From the NCBI GenBank assembly GCA_016720425.1, contig JADKKQ010000005.1:242313-306312 (forward strand): a DNA stretch of 64,000 bases, written 5' to 3'. Positions 15,710 to 29,036 of this stretch are shown in pieces. Made by a program: the position numbers and the translations under genes. Below the pieces are notes generated by a model. The model ran no database searches and was not told where the DNA came from. It was given only the letters and a program-made list of their open reading frames with translations. The stretch's first letter is position 1, and each line of letters begins with the position of its first letter. This DNA comes from Betaproteobacteria bacterium (GTDB lineage Bacteria > Pseudomonadota > Gammaproteobacteria > Burkholderiales > Casimicrobiaceae).

Positions 15710-17266
15710 ATGAGCCTGCTCCGCGCCCTGTCGACGGTCAGCGGCATGACGCTGCTGTCGCGCGTCACCGGCCTCGTCCGCGAAAGCCTCAAGGCGACGG
15801 CGTTCGGCGCCGGCGTGCAGATGGACGCCTTCGAGGCGGCCTTCCGGCTGCCCAACATCCTGCGCCGGCTGTTTGCCGAAGGGGCGTTCTCGCAGGCCTT
15901 CGTCCCCATATTCGCCGAGTACCGGCGCCAGCGCGGCGAGACCGAGACCCGCGACCTCATGAGCCGGGTCGGGACGCTGCTCGCCTTCGTGCTGCTGCTG
16001 GTGACGGCGATCGGCGTGCTGGCCGCCCCGTGGCTCGTCTACGCGCTGGCCGCCGGCTTCGCCCGGACGCCGGGCAAGGTCGAGCTGACCGCGCAGATGA
16101 TCCGCATCGTGTTCCCCTACCTGCTGTTCGTCTCGCTGGTGTCGCTGGCCGGCGGCGTGCTCAACGTGTTCCGGCAGTTCGCCATCCCCGCGTTCACCCC
16201 GGTGCTGCTCAACCTCTCGATCATCGGCGCCGCGCTGTTCCTCGCCCCCTATTGCGAGCCGCCGGTCGTGGCGCTCGCCTGGGGCGTGTTCATCGGCGGT
16301 GTGGCGCAGCTGGCGCTGCAGGTCCGGCCGCTGCTGAGGATCGGCATGCTGCCGGTGCCGCGCTTCGACTGGCGCGACCCGGGTGTGCGCCGGGTGCTGC
16401 TGGCGATGGGTCCGGCGGTGCTGGGCGTTTCCGCGGCGCAGATCTCGGCGCTGATCAACACCCAGCTCGCCGCGTCGCTGGGCGACGGGCGCATTTCCTG
16501 GATCACCTACGCCGACCGGCTGATGGAGTTCCCGACCGCGCTGCTCGGCGTCGCGCTGGGCACCGTGCTGCTGCCGGCGCTCGCCCGCCACCACGCGGAC
16601 TCGAATCCGGGCGACTACTCGGCGCTGCTGGACTGGGGGCTGCGGCTCGCGTTCCTGCTTGCGCTGCCCGCGGCCGCGGCGTTGTGGCTGCTGGCCGTGC
16701 CGCTGGTGGCGACCCTTTACCAGTACGGGCACTTCACGACGAACGACGTGATGCAGACGCGCGAGGCGCTGTTGGGCTACAGCGTCGGCCTGCTCGGACT
16801 GGTGCTGGTGAAGATCCTCGCGCCGGGGTTCTACGCCCGGCAGATGATGAAGACCCCGGTGAAGATCGCGATGGTCACGGTGCTGGTCGCCCAGACGCTG
16901 GCGCTGCTGCTGATGACCCGCATCGGCCACGCCGGCCTCACGCTGGCGACTTCGCTCGGCGCCTGCCTCAACGCGGCGCTGCTGTTCCGCTCGCTGCGCC
17001 GGCGCGGCATCTACCAGCCGCGTCCGGGCTGGACGCAATTCCTGGCCCGGCTGGTCGTCGCCGTCGGCGCGCTCTGCGGCGTGCTGTTCGCGCTGGCCGG
17101 CACGCCGGCGGACTGGCTGGCCGCATCGCTGGGGCAGCGGGTGGCGCGCCTCGCCGCGATCTGCGCGGCGGGCGCAGCCGCCTACTTCGCCGCGCTCTGG
17201 CTGCTGGGCTTCCGGCTGCGGGACTTCAACCGCAGGGAGGACGATCGTCCCGCGCCAGGGGGCTGA
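15710..17266 (+). CDS. murJ: Lipid II flippase MurJ (MviN)
   Basis: 518 residues with about 14 hydrophobic segments, the MOP-superfamily fold that moves lipid II across the inner membrane for peptidoglycan synthesis. The N-terminal signature SGMTLLSRVTGLVRESLKATAFGAG and the conserved FRLPNILRRLFAEGAFSQAFVP (split: FRLPNILRRLFAEGAF) are intact, including the essential arginines. Start ATG at 15710. The 227-base upstream region is shared with the divergent rpsT gene. It converges with fur. Confidence 0.97.
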   Translation: MSLLRALSTVSGMTLLSRVTGLVRESLKATAFGAGVQMDAFEAAFRLPNILRRLFAEGAFSQAFVPIFAEYRRQRGETETRDLMSRVGTLLAFVLLLVTAIGVLAAPWLVYALAAGFARTPGKVELTAQMIRIVFPYLLFVSLVSLAGGVLNVFRQFAIPAFTPVLLNLSIIGAALFLAPYCEPPVVALAWGVFIGGVAQLALQVRPLLRIGMLPVPRFDWRDPGVRRVLLAMGPAVLGVSAAQISALINTQLAASLGDGRISWITYADRLMEFPTALLGVALGTVLLPALARHHADSNPGDYSALLDWGLRLAFLLALPAAAALWLLAVPLVATLYQYGHFTTNDVMQTREALLGYSVGLLGLVLVKILAPGFYARQMMKTPVKIAMVTVLVAQTLALLLMTRIGHAGLTLATSLGACLNAALLFRSLRRRGIYQPRPGWTQFLARLVVAVGALCGVLFALAGTPADWLAASLGQRVARLAAICAAGAAAYFAALWLLGFRLRDFNRREDDRPAPGG

Positions 17267-17314
17267 GCGGGCGGCTGCTGCGCCAAGCCCCGGCTGCGCC
17301 CGGCTCGGCGCCGG

Positions 17315-17755
17315 TCAGTTGCTGCCGCTCTTGCCCCGGTGCGGACACCGGGCCTTGACGCACTCGGCGTAGAGGTAGAGCGCGTGCTCGCGGATCTCGA
17401 AGCCGCGGTCGCGGGCGATGCGGTTCTGCCGCTTCTCGATGTCCGGGTCGTAGAACTCCTCGACCCGTCCGCACTGCATGCAGACGAGGTGGTCGTGGTG
17501 CTGGCCTTCGTTCAACTCGAAGACTGCCTTGCCGGACTCGAAGTGGTGGCGCACCAGCAGGCCCGCCTGCTCGAACTGCGTGAGCACGCGATAGATCGTC
17601 GCCAGTCCGATGTCCAGCCCTTCGGACAGCAGCTGGCGGTAGACGTCCTCGGCCGTCATGTGCCGCAGCGTCGAGGTCTCGAACAGGTTGATGATCTTGA
17701 GTCGCGGCAGGGTGGCCTTGAGGCCGGCGTTCTTGAGGTCGTTGGGCGAGGTCAT
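17315..17755 (-). CDS. fur: Ferric uptake regulator Fur
   Basis: 146 residues: an N-terminal winged helix (TAEDVYRQLLSEGLDIGLATIYRVL) and a C-terminal dimerisation and metal domain with HHDHLVCMQCGRVEEF and the second Cys pair in CVKARCPH. Fe2+-Fur represses iron-uptake genes. The arrangement fur divergent from bamE (omlA) is common in proteobacteria. The 118-base intergenic region contains a 5-5-5 inverted repeat over the -10 region that might allow autoregulation. Start ATG at 17753-17755. Confidence 0.97.
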   Translation of the reverse strand: MTSPNDLKNAGLKATLPRLKIINLFETSTLRHMTAEDVYRQLLSEGLDIGLATIYRVLTQFEQAGLLVRHHFESGKAVFELNEGQHHDHLVCMQCGRVEEFYDPDIEKRQNRIARDRGFEIREHALYLYAECVKARCPHRGKSGSN

Positions 17756-17820
17756 CTCGTGGGCAGGGTGGTTTCGCGCGGCGGCGGGCAGCCGATGGCA
17801 GGACGGGTATCGCGCAAGGC

Positions 17821-17836
17821 TATAATAGCGAATTAT
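17821..17836 (+). promoter_or_regulatory. bamE/fur divergent promoter core with inverted repeat
   Basis: TATAAT at 17821-17826 is a perfect -10 for bamE transcription, about 48 bases before its start. The sequence ATAAT-AGCGA-ATTAT (17822-17836) is an inverted repeat; its right arm reads ATAAT on the minus strand and could serve as the fur -10. No good -35 element is seen on either strand. An AT-rich inverted repeat here is also compatible with a Fur box half, but it matches the Fur consensus poorly. Confidence 0.5.
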
Positions 17837-17873
17837 CCGCGACTGGGTAGCCTTCCGCAGGCCCGACCGACCC

Positions 17874-18359
17874 TTGGCTTCCTCCGTGCACCGCTTCCGT
17901 CACCGCGCACCGCTGTCCGCGGCGGTCGCCCTTGCGGCGTTGCTTGCCTCCGGCTGTGCGACGGTCGAGACCTACGTGCCGGTGGTGCGGTCGCTCGGGG
18001 TCTACAAGATCGACATCAATCAGGGCAACTACCTGACGCAGGACATGGTCGGCAAGCTGAAGGAAGGCCAGACCCGGGCGCAGGTGCGGACGATTCTCGG
18101 CACGCCGCTGGTCACCTCGGCGTTTCGCGACGACCGCTGGGACTACGTCTACGAGTTCGCCCGGCAGGGGCGGGTGGTCGAGCATCGCGCCTTCACCGTC
18201 TACTTCGTCGGCGACAGGCTGGCCCGCTGGGAGGGGGACGAGATGCCGCCGTCGGTGGCGGAGCTCAATCGCGCCGCGATCGACAAGACGCTGGGCAACG
18301 TGCCCTCGGCCGAGGATCCCGGGATCCTCGACTGGCTGCTCGGCCTTTTCCGCCGCTGA
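17874..18359 (+). CDS. bamE: Outer membrane protein assembly factor BamE (SmpA/OmlA)
   Basis: 161 residues if started at TTG 17874, or 157 from GTG 17886; neither has a good ribosome binding site. A lipoprotein signal ends in LLASGC, with Cys near residue 29, so the mature protein is anchored in the outer membrane as part of the BAM complex. The BamE core follows: YKIDINQGNYLTQDMVGKL, GQTRAQVRTILGTPL and DDRWDYVYEF. The C-terminal extension beyond the domain is of usual betaproteobacterial length. dapB begins one base after its stop, so the two are cotranscribed. Confidence 0.93.
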   Translation: MASSVHRFRHRAPLSAAVALAALLASGCATVETYVPVVRSLGVYKIDINQGNYLTQDMVGKLKEGQTRAQVRTILGTPLVTSAFRDDRWDYVYEFARQGRVVEHRAFTVYFVGDRLARWEGDEMPPSVAELNRAAIDKTLGNVPSAEDPGILDWLLGLFRR

Positions 18360-18360
18360 G

Positions 18361-19236
18361 ATGAGCGCGGCGGGCCGCCCCGAGGGCGAACACCGGAGTG
18401 CGCAGCACGAAGGCAATCCGAAGAGCGTGCGCGTTGCGATCGCCGGCGCCGGCGGGCGGATGGGGCAGGCGCTGATCGAGGCCACGCTAGCCGATCCCGC
18501 GCTCGCGCTGGTCGCGGCCCTCGACGTGCCGGCGAGCCCGCAGGTCGGACGTGACGCCGGTGCGCACGCCGGGCGCGCGAGCGGCGTCGCAGTGACGGCG
18601 GACGTCGCCGCGGCGGTGCGCGCCGCCGACGTGCTGATCGACTTCACCCGGCCCGAAGGCACGCTGGCGCATCTTGCCGCCTGCGTCGCCGCGCGCTGCG
18701 CCATGGTGATCGGCACCACCGGCTTCACGCCCGAGCAGAAGGCGGCGATCGCCGCCGCCGCGGCGACGATTCCGATCGTCTTCGCGCCCAACATGAGCGT
18801 CGGCGTCAACGTGCTGCTGAATCTCGTCGAGGCCGCGGCCCGGACGCTGGGACCCGCCTACGACATCGAGATCGTCGAGATGCACCACCGGCACAAGATC
18901 GACGCGCCCTCGGGTACCGCCCTCGGCCTGGGCGAGGCCGCCGCCCGGGGCGCCGGACGCGCGCTGGCCGATTGTGCCGTCTATGCCCGCGAGGGAGTCA
19001 CCGGCGAGCGCGCACCGGGGACGATCGGTTTCGCGACGCTGCGCGGCGGCGACGTCGTCGGCGAGCACACGGTGATCTTCGCCGGCACCGGCGAGCGGGT
19101 CGAACTCTCGCACCGGGCGACCTCGCGGCAGAACTTCGCCGGCGGAGCGTTGCGGGCGGCCAAGCACGTCGCCCTGCGACGGGCCGCGGGCCGGGCCGGG
19201 CTCGCCACCATGAAGGACGTGCTCGGGCTGTCCTGA
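18361..19236 (+). CDS. dapB: 4-hydroxy-tetrahydrodipicolinate reductase
   Basis: 291 residues from ATG 18361, or 269 from GTG 18427 (VRVAIAGAGGRMG), which is closer to the family's usual start. It reduces hydroxytetrahydrodipicolinate with NAD(P)H in lysine and diaminopimelate synthesis. The Rossmann motif VAIAGAGGRMGQ, the IGTTGFTPEQ segment and the active-site EMHHRHKIDAPSGTAL are intact. The 22-residue extension at the ATG start has no recognisable feature. It directly follows bamE and precedes the carAB promoter. Confidence 0.95.
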   Translation: MSAAGRPEGEHRSAQHEGNPKSVRVAIAGAGGRMGQALIEATLADPALALVAALDVPASPQVGRDAGAHAGRASGVAVTADVAAAVRAADVLIDFTRPEGTLAHLAACVAARCAMVIGTTGFTPEQKAAIAAAAATIPIVFAPNMSVGVNVLLNLVEAAARTLGPAYDIEIVEMHHRHKIDAPSGTALGLGEAAARGAGRALADCAVYAREGVTGERAPGTIGFATLRGGDVVGEHTVIFAGTGERVELSHRATSRQNFAGGALRAAKHVALRRAAGRAGLATMKDVLGLS

Positions 19237-19262
19237 CGCGCCCGCGCGGCGGGGGGGCCGCA

Positions 19263-19291
19263 TTGCCGGGCTCGGCACCCGCCGGTATAAT
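19263..19291 (+). promoter_or_regulatory. Sigma-70-type promoter of carAB
   Basis: TTGCCG (19263-19268) and TATAAT (19286-19291) with a 17-base spacer form the clearest housekeeping promoter in the window. It lies 122 bases before the carA start, leaving a long leader that contains a strong hairpin. Confidence 0.75.
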
Positions 19292-19302
19292 CGAGGGCCT
19301 GA

Positions 19303-19341
19303 AAGCGGGAACGAACCCCATGCGGGCGGGCGTTCCCGCTT
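19303..19341 (+). promoter_or_regulatory. Leader hairpin upstream of carA
   Basis: AAGCGGGAACG (19303-19313) and CGTTCCCGCTT (19331-19341) form a perfect 11-bp stem enclosing 17 bases, starting about 5 bases after the expected transcription start. No T-run follows. It could be an operator for a dimeric regulator or an RNA element; pyrimidine- or arginine-linked control of carAB would fit, but nothing in the sequence says which. Confidence 0.5.
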
Positions 19342-19412
19342 CGCACTTCCGCACCTGCCGGTGCTCCGCCGCCGGCGTATCCGATCGGCGCCAACGTAAC
19401 GCCCGACACACC

Positions 19413-20597
19413 ATGGCTCCTTCCCCTGCCGCCGCTGTCCGGCCCGCGCTGTTGCCCGCGGCCACGCCTGCCATCCTCGCCCTGGCCGACGGCACCGTCT
19501 TTCGCGGACGCGCCATCGGCAGCCCGGGTTTCTCGGCCGGCGAGGTCGTGTTCAACACCGCGATGACCGGGTACCAGGAGATCCTCACCGACCCCTCCTA
19601 CGCCGGCCAGATCGTCACCTTGACCTATCCGCACGTCGGCAACGTCGGCGTGAATCCCGAGGACGCCGAGTCCACCCGTCTCCACGCCTCCGGGCTGGTG
19701 ATCCGCGACCTGCCGCGGCTGGCCTCGAACTTCCGCTCCGCGGGCGATCTCGGTGCGCATCTGCGCGCCAACCGCATCGTCGGCATCGCCGACATCGACA
19801 CCCGCAAGCTGACCCGCATCCTGCGCGACCGGGGGGCGCAGAACGGCTGCCTCTGGGCCGGCGAGGCGCTGGACGACGCCGTCGTCGCCGAGTCGCTCGC
19901 CCGCGCCCGCAGCGCGCCGTCGATGGCCGGGCAGGACCTGGCGCGCGTCGTCAGCTGCACCGAACCCTATGCGTGGACGGGCTCGACCTGGGCGCTGGGG
20001 CAGGGCCACCGCGTCCAGGGCGCGACGCGCTTCCACGTCGTGGCCTTCGACTTCGGCGTCAAGCACAACATCCTGCGCATGCTCGCCGAGCGCGGCTGCC
20101 GGCTGACGGTCGTGCCGGCGCAGACCGACGCGGCGGCGGTGCGGGCGCTGCAGCCCGACGGCGTCTTCCTCTCCAACGGCCCCGGCGACCCGGAGCCCTG
20201 CGGCTACGCGATCGCGACCATCCGCCGGCTGGTCGACGACGGTGTCCCGACCTTCGGCATCTGCCTCGGCCACCAGCTGCTGGGCCTCGCCTCCGGGGCG
20301 AAGACCGTGAAGATGAAGTTCGGCCACCACGGGGCGAACCACCCGGTGCTGGACCGGGACACCGGCCAGGTGCTGATCACCAGCCAGAACCACGGCTTCG
20401 CCATCGACGCCGCGACGCTGCCGGACAACCTGCGCGTCACCCACGTCTCGCTGTTCGACGGCAGCCTGCAGGGCATCGCCCGCGTCGACCGGCCCGCGTT
20501 CGGTTTCCAGGGGCATCCCGAGGCCAGCCCCGGCCCGCACGACGTCGCGTACCTGTTCGACCGTTTCGTCAAGCTGCTGGAGAGACGGACCGCCTGA
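19413..20597 (+). CDS. carA: Carbamoyl-phosphate synthase small (glutaminase) subunit
   Basis: 394 residues. It hydrolyses glutamine and channels ammonia to CarB for carbamoyl phosphate, used in arginine and pyrimidine synthesis. The N-terminal half has ALADGTVFRGRAIG and MTGYQEILTDPSYAGQIV; the C-terminal class I amidotransferase domain has the nucleophile in FGICLGHQLLGLA and the His-Glu pair in FQGHPEASPGPHD. The start is the ATG at 19413, where homology begins some 18 residues later. It is 69 bases upstream of carB. Confidence 0.97.
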   Translation: MAPSPAAAVRPALLPAATPAILALADGTVFRGRAIGSPGFSAGEVVFNTAMTGYQEILTDPSYAGQIVTLTYPHVGNVGVNPEDAESTRLHASGLVIRDLPRLASNFRSAGDLGAHLRANRIVGIADIDTRKLTRILRDRGAQNGCLWAGEALDDAVVAESLARARSAPSMAGQDLARVVSCTEPYAWTGSTWALGQGHRVQGATRFHVVAFDFGVKHNILRMLAERGCRLTVVPAQTDAAAVRALQPDGVFLSNGPGDPEPCGYAIATIRRLVDDGVPTFGICLGHQLLGLASGAKTVKMKFGHHGANHPVLDRDTGQVLITSQNHGFAIDAATLPDNLRVTHVSLFDGSLQGIARVDRPAFGFQGHPEASPGPHDVAYLFDRFVKLLERRTA

Positions 20598-20666
20598 CCC
20601 GGGCCGCGAGGCCCGCGCCGTCGCGGGCCGTCCGCGCGGGGCGCATCGCAGCGCACTCACCTTCCC

Positions 20667-23891
<3,225 letters not shown>

Positions 23892-23984
23892 CGGGCGCGG
23901 GTGGCGCGCCGATCACCCCTGCCGCGAGCACCGCCCGGAAGACCGGCGCCGGCGCTTCGCGCGGCGTCTTACTTGGAATGGACG

Positions 23985-24464
23985 ATGAAGAAGCATCCGA
24001 TGACCGTACACGGCGCCGAGCGCCTCCGCGCCGAACTGCACCGGCTGAAGACCGTCGAGCGGCCGGCGGTGATCCAGGCGATCGCCGAAGCGCGATCGCA
24101 CGGCGACCTGTCGGAAAACGCCGACTACGATGCAGCCAAGGAACGGCAGGGATTCATCGAGGGGCGCATCGCCGATGTCGAATCCAAGCTCGCCCACGCG
24201 CAGGTGATCAATCCGGCCGACATCTACGATCACGAGGGGCGCGTCGTCTTCGGCGCGACGGTCGAGCTCGAGGACGCGATCTCGGGCGACACCGTGTCCT
24301 ACCAGATCGTCGGCGACGACGAAGCCGACATCAAGCTCGGCAAGATCTCCGTCAGCTCGCCGATCGCGCGGGCGCTGATCGGCAAGTCGGAGGGGGACAC
24401 CGCCGAGGTGCAGGCTCCCGGGGGCGTGCGCGAATACGAGGTGCTGGTCGTCCGCTACGTCTGA
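23985..24464 (+). CDS. greA: Transcription elongation factor GreA
   Basis: 159 residues. An N-terminal coiled coil contains the acidic tip needed for transcript cleavage (SHGDLSENADYDAAKERQ), and the C-terminal FKBP-like domain has SVSSPIARALIGKSEGD. It rescues backtracked RNA polymerase by stimulating cleavage of the nascent RNA. ATG at 23985 gives the family length; upstream in-frame ATGs lack homology. Located after carB as in many betaproteobacteria; converges with yhbY. Confidence 0.97.
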   Translation: MKKHPMTVHGAERLRAELHRLKTVERPAVIQAIAEARSHGDLSENADYDAAKERQGFIEGRIADVESKLAHAQVINPADIYDHEGRVVFGATVELEDAISGDTVSYQIVGDDEADIKLGKISVSSPIARALIGKSEGDTAEVQAPGGVREYEVLVVRYV

Positions 24465-24491
24465 GCCACCGCTCCGCCGGCGCCGGCTTCG

Positions 24492-24510
24492 CCGCCCGTC
24501 GAACGGGCGG
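24492..24510. terminator. Hairpin between convergent greA and yhbY
   Basis: CCGCCCGT-CGA-ACGGGCGG is a perfect 8-bp stem with 3-base loop, placed 27 bases after the greA stop and directly next to the yhbY stop. It could serve both genes, but there is no T-run on either side. Confidence 0.5.
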
Positions 24511-25026
24511 TCAGGAAACGCGCCGGCGGCGGCGATTCGACGCGCCGCCGGCGCCTGCCTCCGTCGACGCCGGCTGGGGTTTGCGCCGCGCCGCGGGGCT
24601 GCGCGGCGACGCGGTGCCGGCCTGCGGGCGATGGCGCCCGGCCGCGGCGGCCATCGCCGCGCCGCCGGCGAAGGACCCGGAAGCCGCTCGGGGCCGAGCT
24701 CTCTTTGTGGTGGACGCCTTGTCGGCGGCAGCCGCGGGGGAGTCCTTCTCGGTCACGGGCGCCGGTCGCCAAACGACCAGCATCTTTCCCAGGTGCTGGA
24801 CCGGGGCGGCATCGAGTTCGGCGCAGATCCGCGCCAGCGCTTCTTCGCGCGCGGCGCGCTCGTCGTTGCCGACGCGGATCTTGATCAGCTCGTGCGCGCG
24901 CAGGCTGACGTCGATCTCGTTCATCACCGCCGGCGTGAGGCCGTGATGGCCGACGATGACGACCGGATGCAGTGCGTGTGCCTTGGCCCGAAGCGCGCGC
25001 CGCTCGGAGGGGGAGAGCGTTCTCAT
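24511..25026 (-). CDS. yhbY: YhbY-family CRM-domain RNA-binding protein with long basic tail
   Basis: 171 residues. The first 95 or so form a CRM domain: RRALRAKAHALHPVVIVGHHGLTP, then the GNDERAAREE loop and LGKMLVVWRP. E. coli YhbY has 97 residues and associates with pre-50S particles. Here about 75 extra residues follow, rich in Ala, Pro, Ser and Arg and ending RRRRRVS; the tail looks disordered and positively charged and may bind RNA. Start ATG at 25024-25026. yhbY next to greA and rlmE-ftsH is a widely conserved order. Confidence 0.92.
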   Translation of the reverse strand: MRTLSPSERRALRAKAHALHPVVIVGHHGLTPAVMNEIDVSLRAHELIKIRVGNDERAAREEALARICAELDAAPVQHLGKMLVVWRPAPVTEKDSPAAAADKASTTKRARPRAASGSFAGGAAMAAAAGRHRPQAGTASPRSPAARRKPQPASTEAGAGGASNRRRRRVS

Positions 25027-25405
25027 GTCGCGATTCTACCGCGCCCGGCCGTGCGAACGGCAGGCCGCCACGGCGTGTGATGTGTTGGGCGAATTGTCAT
25101 GCACAAGCCCGTTTGACGGCTGGACTTTCGCGGACTGCGGATTCAAGCGAACATTATGGCTTGATGCGCGAAGAGCGCCTTGGGGGATCGTCGTGCGAGT
25201 CCCGGTGTGCGGTCGAATGCTGAATTCCGGAGCGGGAGCGCGAGGGACGGCGACGCCCGGTCCCGGCGTGCACGACCTGCGCTTCGCGTCGAGCACCGCA
25301 TCGCGGCAGCGCACCGGAGTTCTCGTTCGGGCGCGTCGGCGCACGGCGCGCCGTGCGAGTCCTGCGCGTCTGCTTCGCTAACATTCTCAAGCACCAAGCC
25401 AGCGC
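25027..25405. other. Intergenic region upstream of yhbY and the tail-anchored protein gene
   Basis: 379 bases with no supported gene. Divergent promoters for yhbY and the gene at 25406 must lie here. TTTGACGG near 25108-25115 could be a -35 on the plus strand, but no partner -10 at proper spacing was found. Short frames in this region lack ribosome binding sites and family signatures. Confidence 0.45.
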
Positions 25406-26110
25406 ATGCCTCTCGTCGGTTTCAAGCCCAACAAGGCACGCCTGATCATCGAGCAAGGTCATGCGACGGTCCTCGTCATGCGGATCGTCACCGCGCGCGA
25501 CGAGAACGTCCTGCTGTCCTCGGGTGGCACGCTGCAGCAGCTCACCGGGGTGCTGCGCATCCGCGAGCACGGCGATCGCCGCGGCTACAAGGCCGGGCGC
25601 ACCACCGGATCGATCGTCCACATTCCGGACGCCGGTCGCGGCGCGGAGGCGCGTGCCGGCAGGTTCCAGATCAACATCTCGATGTCGGCCGAGAAGTTCG
25701 ACATGATGATGCGCCTCGCCGCCGGCGGAAAGCTCCCCGCCAAGTTCTTCGTCGACGTCTCCGGTCGGGTCGGCCCGCTGGGCGCGCGCGGCTTCGGCTA
25801 TGTCGTGCGCGGCGGGCGGCAGGTCAAGTTCTGGGATTGCGCGCGGCACCGCCTGCTGCCGGTCACCAGCTTCACGATGATCCTGCCGGTCGAGATGCGC
25901 GACCCGTCCCCCGCCGACCCGTGGGACGACGGCGAGGGGCACGCGAATCCCTCGTCGTCGCCGGCGACCAACGTGCAGGTGGCCGAGCTCGCCGACGACC
26001 TGCTCGTGTTCCAGAGCGAGACCAAGCACATGCTGAACGGGCTGGTCATCGCGGTGGTCGTCATCTGCGTCCTCATCGGCGCGATCAACCTCTTCCCGCT
26101 GTTCCGCTGA
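25406..26110 (+). CDS. Unknown protein with C-terminal membrane anchor
   Basis: 234 residues from ATG 25406. The first 200 or so are hydrophilic with regular beta-like stretches (ARLIIEQGHATVLVMRIV, GRFQINISMSAEKFDMMM, PAKFFVDVSGRVG); the last 25 (GLVIAVVVICVLIGAINLFP) form one transmembrane helix ending at the C-terminus, with no N-terminal signal peptide. That predicts a tail-anchored inner membrane protein with a cytoplasmic domain. It sits in the otherwise conserved yhbY-rlmE interval. I do not recognise the family. Base composition matches the neighbours, so recent transfer is not evident. Confidence 0.65.
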   Translation: MPLVGFKPNKARLIIEQGHATVLVMRIVTARDENVLLSSGGTLQQLTGVLRIREHGDRRGYKAGRTTGSIVHIPDAGRGAEARAGRFQINISMSAEKFDMMMRLAAGGKLPAKFFVDVSGRVGPLGARGFGYVVRGGRQVKFWDCARHRLLPVTSFTMILPVEMRDPSPADPWDDGEGHANPSSSPATNVQVAELADDLLVFQSETKHMLNGLVIAVVVICVLIGAINLFPLFR

Positions 26111-26251
26111 CCGGTCCGTCGCGCCGGTCCCGGCGGCCGCGGGAGCGCGCGCATTGTCGGCGCAGCGCCATTGACGCGTCGGCCGAATGGACGCAATGTG
26201 CCGGCTGCCGGCGGATCCCCGGCGCCCTCCGCCGCTCGCGCGGTGATTCGC

Positions 26252-26890
26252 ATGGCACTGCAGGCAAGGAAGAAGCACAAGTTCGTCAAGGCGTGGATGC
26301 AGGAGCACGTCAACGACCACTGGGTCAAGGAGGCGACGCGCCTGGGCTATCGTTCCCGCGCCGCGTTCAAACTGCTGGAGATCGCCGAACGGGATCAGCT
26401 GTTCCGACCCGGGCTCGGCGTCGTCGACCTCGGCTCGGCGCCCGGCAGCTGGGCGCAGGTGCTCCGCGAGCGGCTCGGCGGGTCGGCGCGGATCGTCGCC
26501 GTCGACCTGCTGCCGATGGATCCCGTCCCGGGCGTGCGTTTTGTCCAGGCGGACTTTCGCGACGAGCCCGGGCTCGCCGCGGTCGAAACTGCGCTCGACG
26601 GACGCCGTCCGGACCTTGTGCTCTCGGACATGGCCCCCAATCTGTCGGGCATTCAGGCGGCCGATCAGGCGCGTTCGGTGCTGCTGGGCGAGCTGGCGCT
26701 GGATTTTGCCGCCCGTTGGCTGCAACCCGGCGGCGATTTCGTCGTCAAAGCCTTCCAGGGCGAAGGTTTTCCCGAGTTGCAGCGCGAGGTGCAGGCGTGT
26801 TTCGACAAAGTCTACGTGCGCAAGCCCAAGTCGTCGCGCGACCGCAGCCCGGAGGTGTACCTGGTGGGCAAGCGGCGGCGCGGCGCTTGA
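26252..26890 (+). CDS. rlmE: 23S rRNA 2'-O-ribose U2552 methyltransferase
   Basis: 212 residues, the FtsJ/RrmJ family. The SAM motif DLGSAPGSWAQVL is near residue 55, and the catalytic K-D-K-E tetrad is visible: Lys in SRAAFKLLEI, Asp in VLSDMAPN, Lys in FVVKAFQGEG, Glu in SPEVYLVG. It methylates U2552 in the 50S A loop. Start ATG at 26252; upstream in-frame codons lack homology. It precedes ftsH, as in E. coli. Confidence 0.97.
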   Translation: MALQARKKHKFVKAWMQEHVNDHWVKEATRLGYRSRAAFKLLEIAERDQLFRPGLGVVDLGSAPGSWAQVLRERLGGSARIVAVDLLPMDPVPGVRFVQADFRDEPGLAAVETALDGRRPDLVLSDMAPNLSGIQAADQARSVLLGELALDFAARWLQPGGDFVVKAFQGEGFPELQREVQACFDKVYVRKPKSSRDRSPEVYLVGKRRRGA

Positions 26891-27056
26891 GTTCGCCGCC
26901 TGCCGGCGTCGATGCTCCGCGGTGGCGGCGCGACGGCGACGCGCGGCGCCGGGGTGCTAGAATGAACAGTTATTTTGGTTTGCGCTGCGGGAGCACCGCA
27001 GATCACCCGTTTTCGGGGCGGCCCGCGGCCCGTGGATCCGCGGCAAGGAGCGACGT

Positions 27057-28943
<1,887 letters not shown>

Positions 28944-29036
28944 TTGACCATGCCGCGGGGCGACGGGGCGCGCTGCGATGCGCGCCCCTGTCTTGAAGCG
29001 CTCCGGCGCGGCGGTGCCCGGGCCGAAGGCAAGCCG

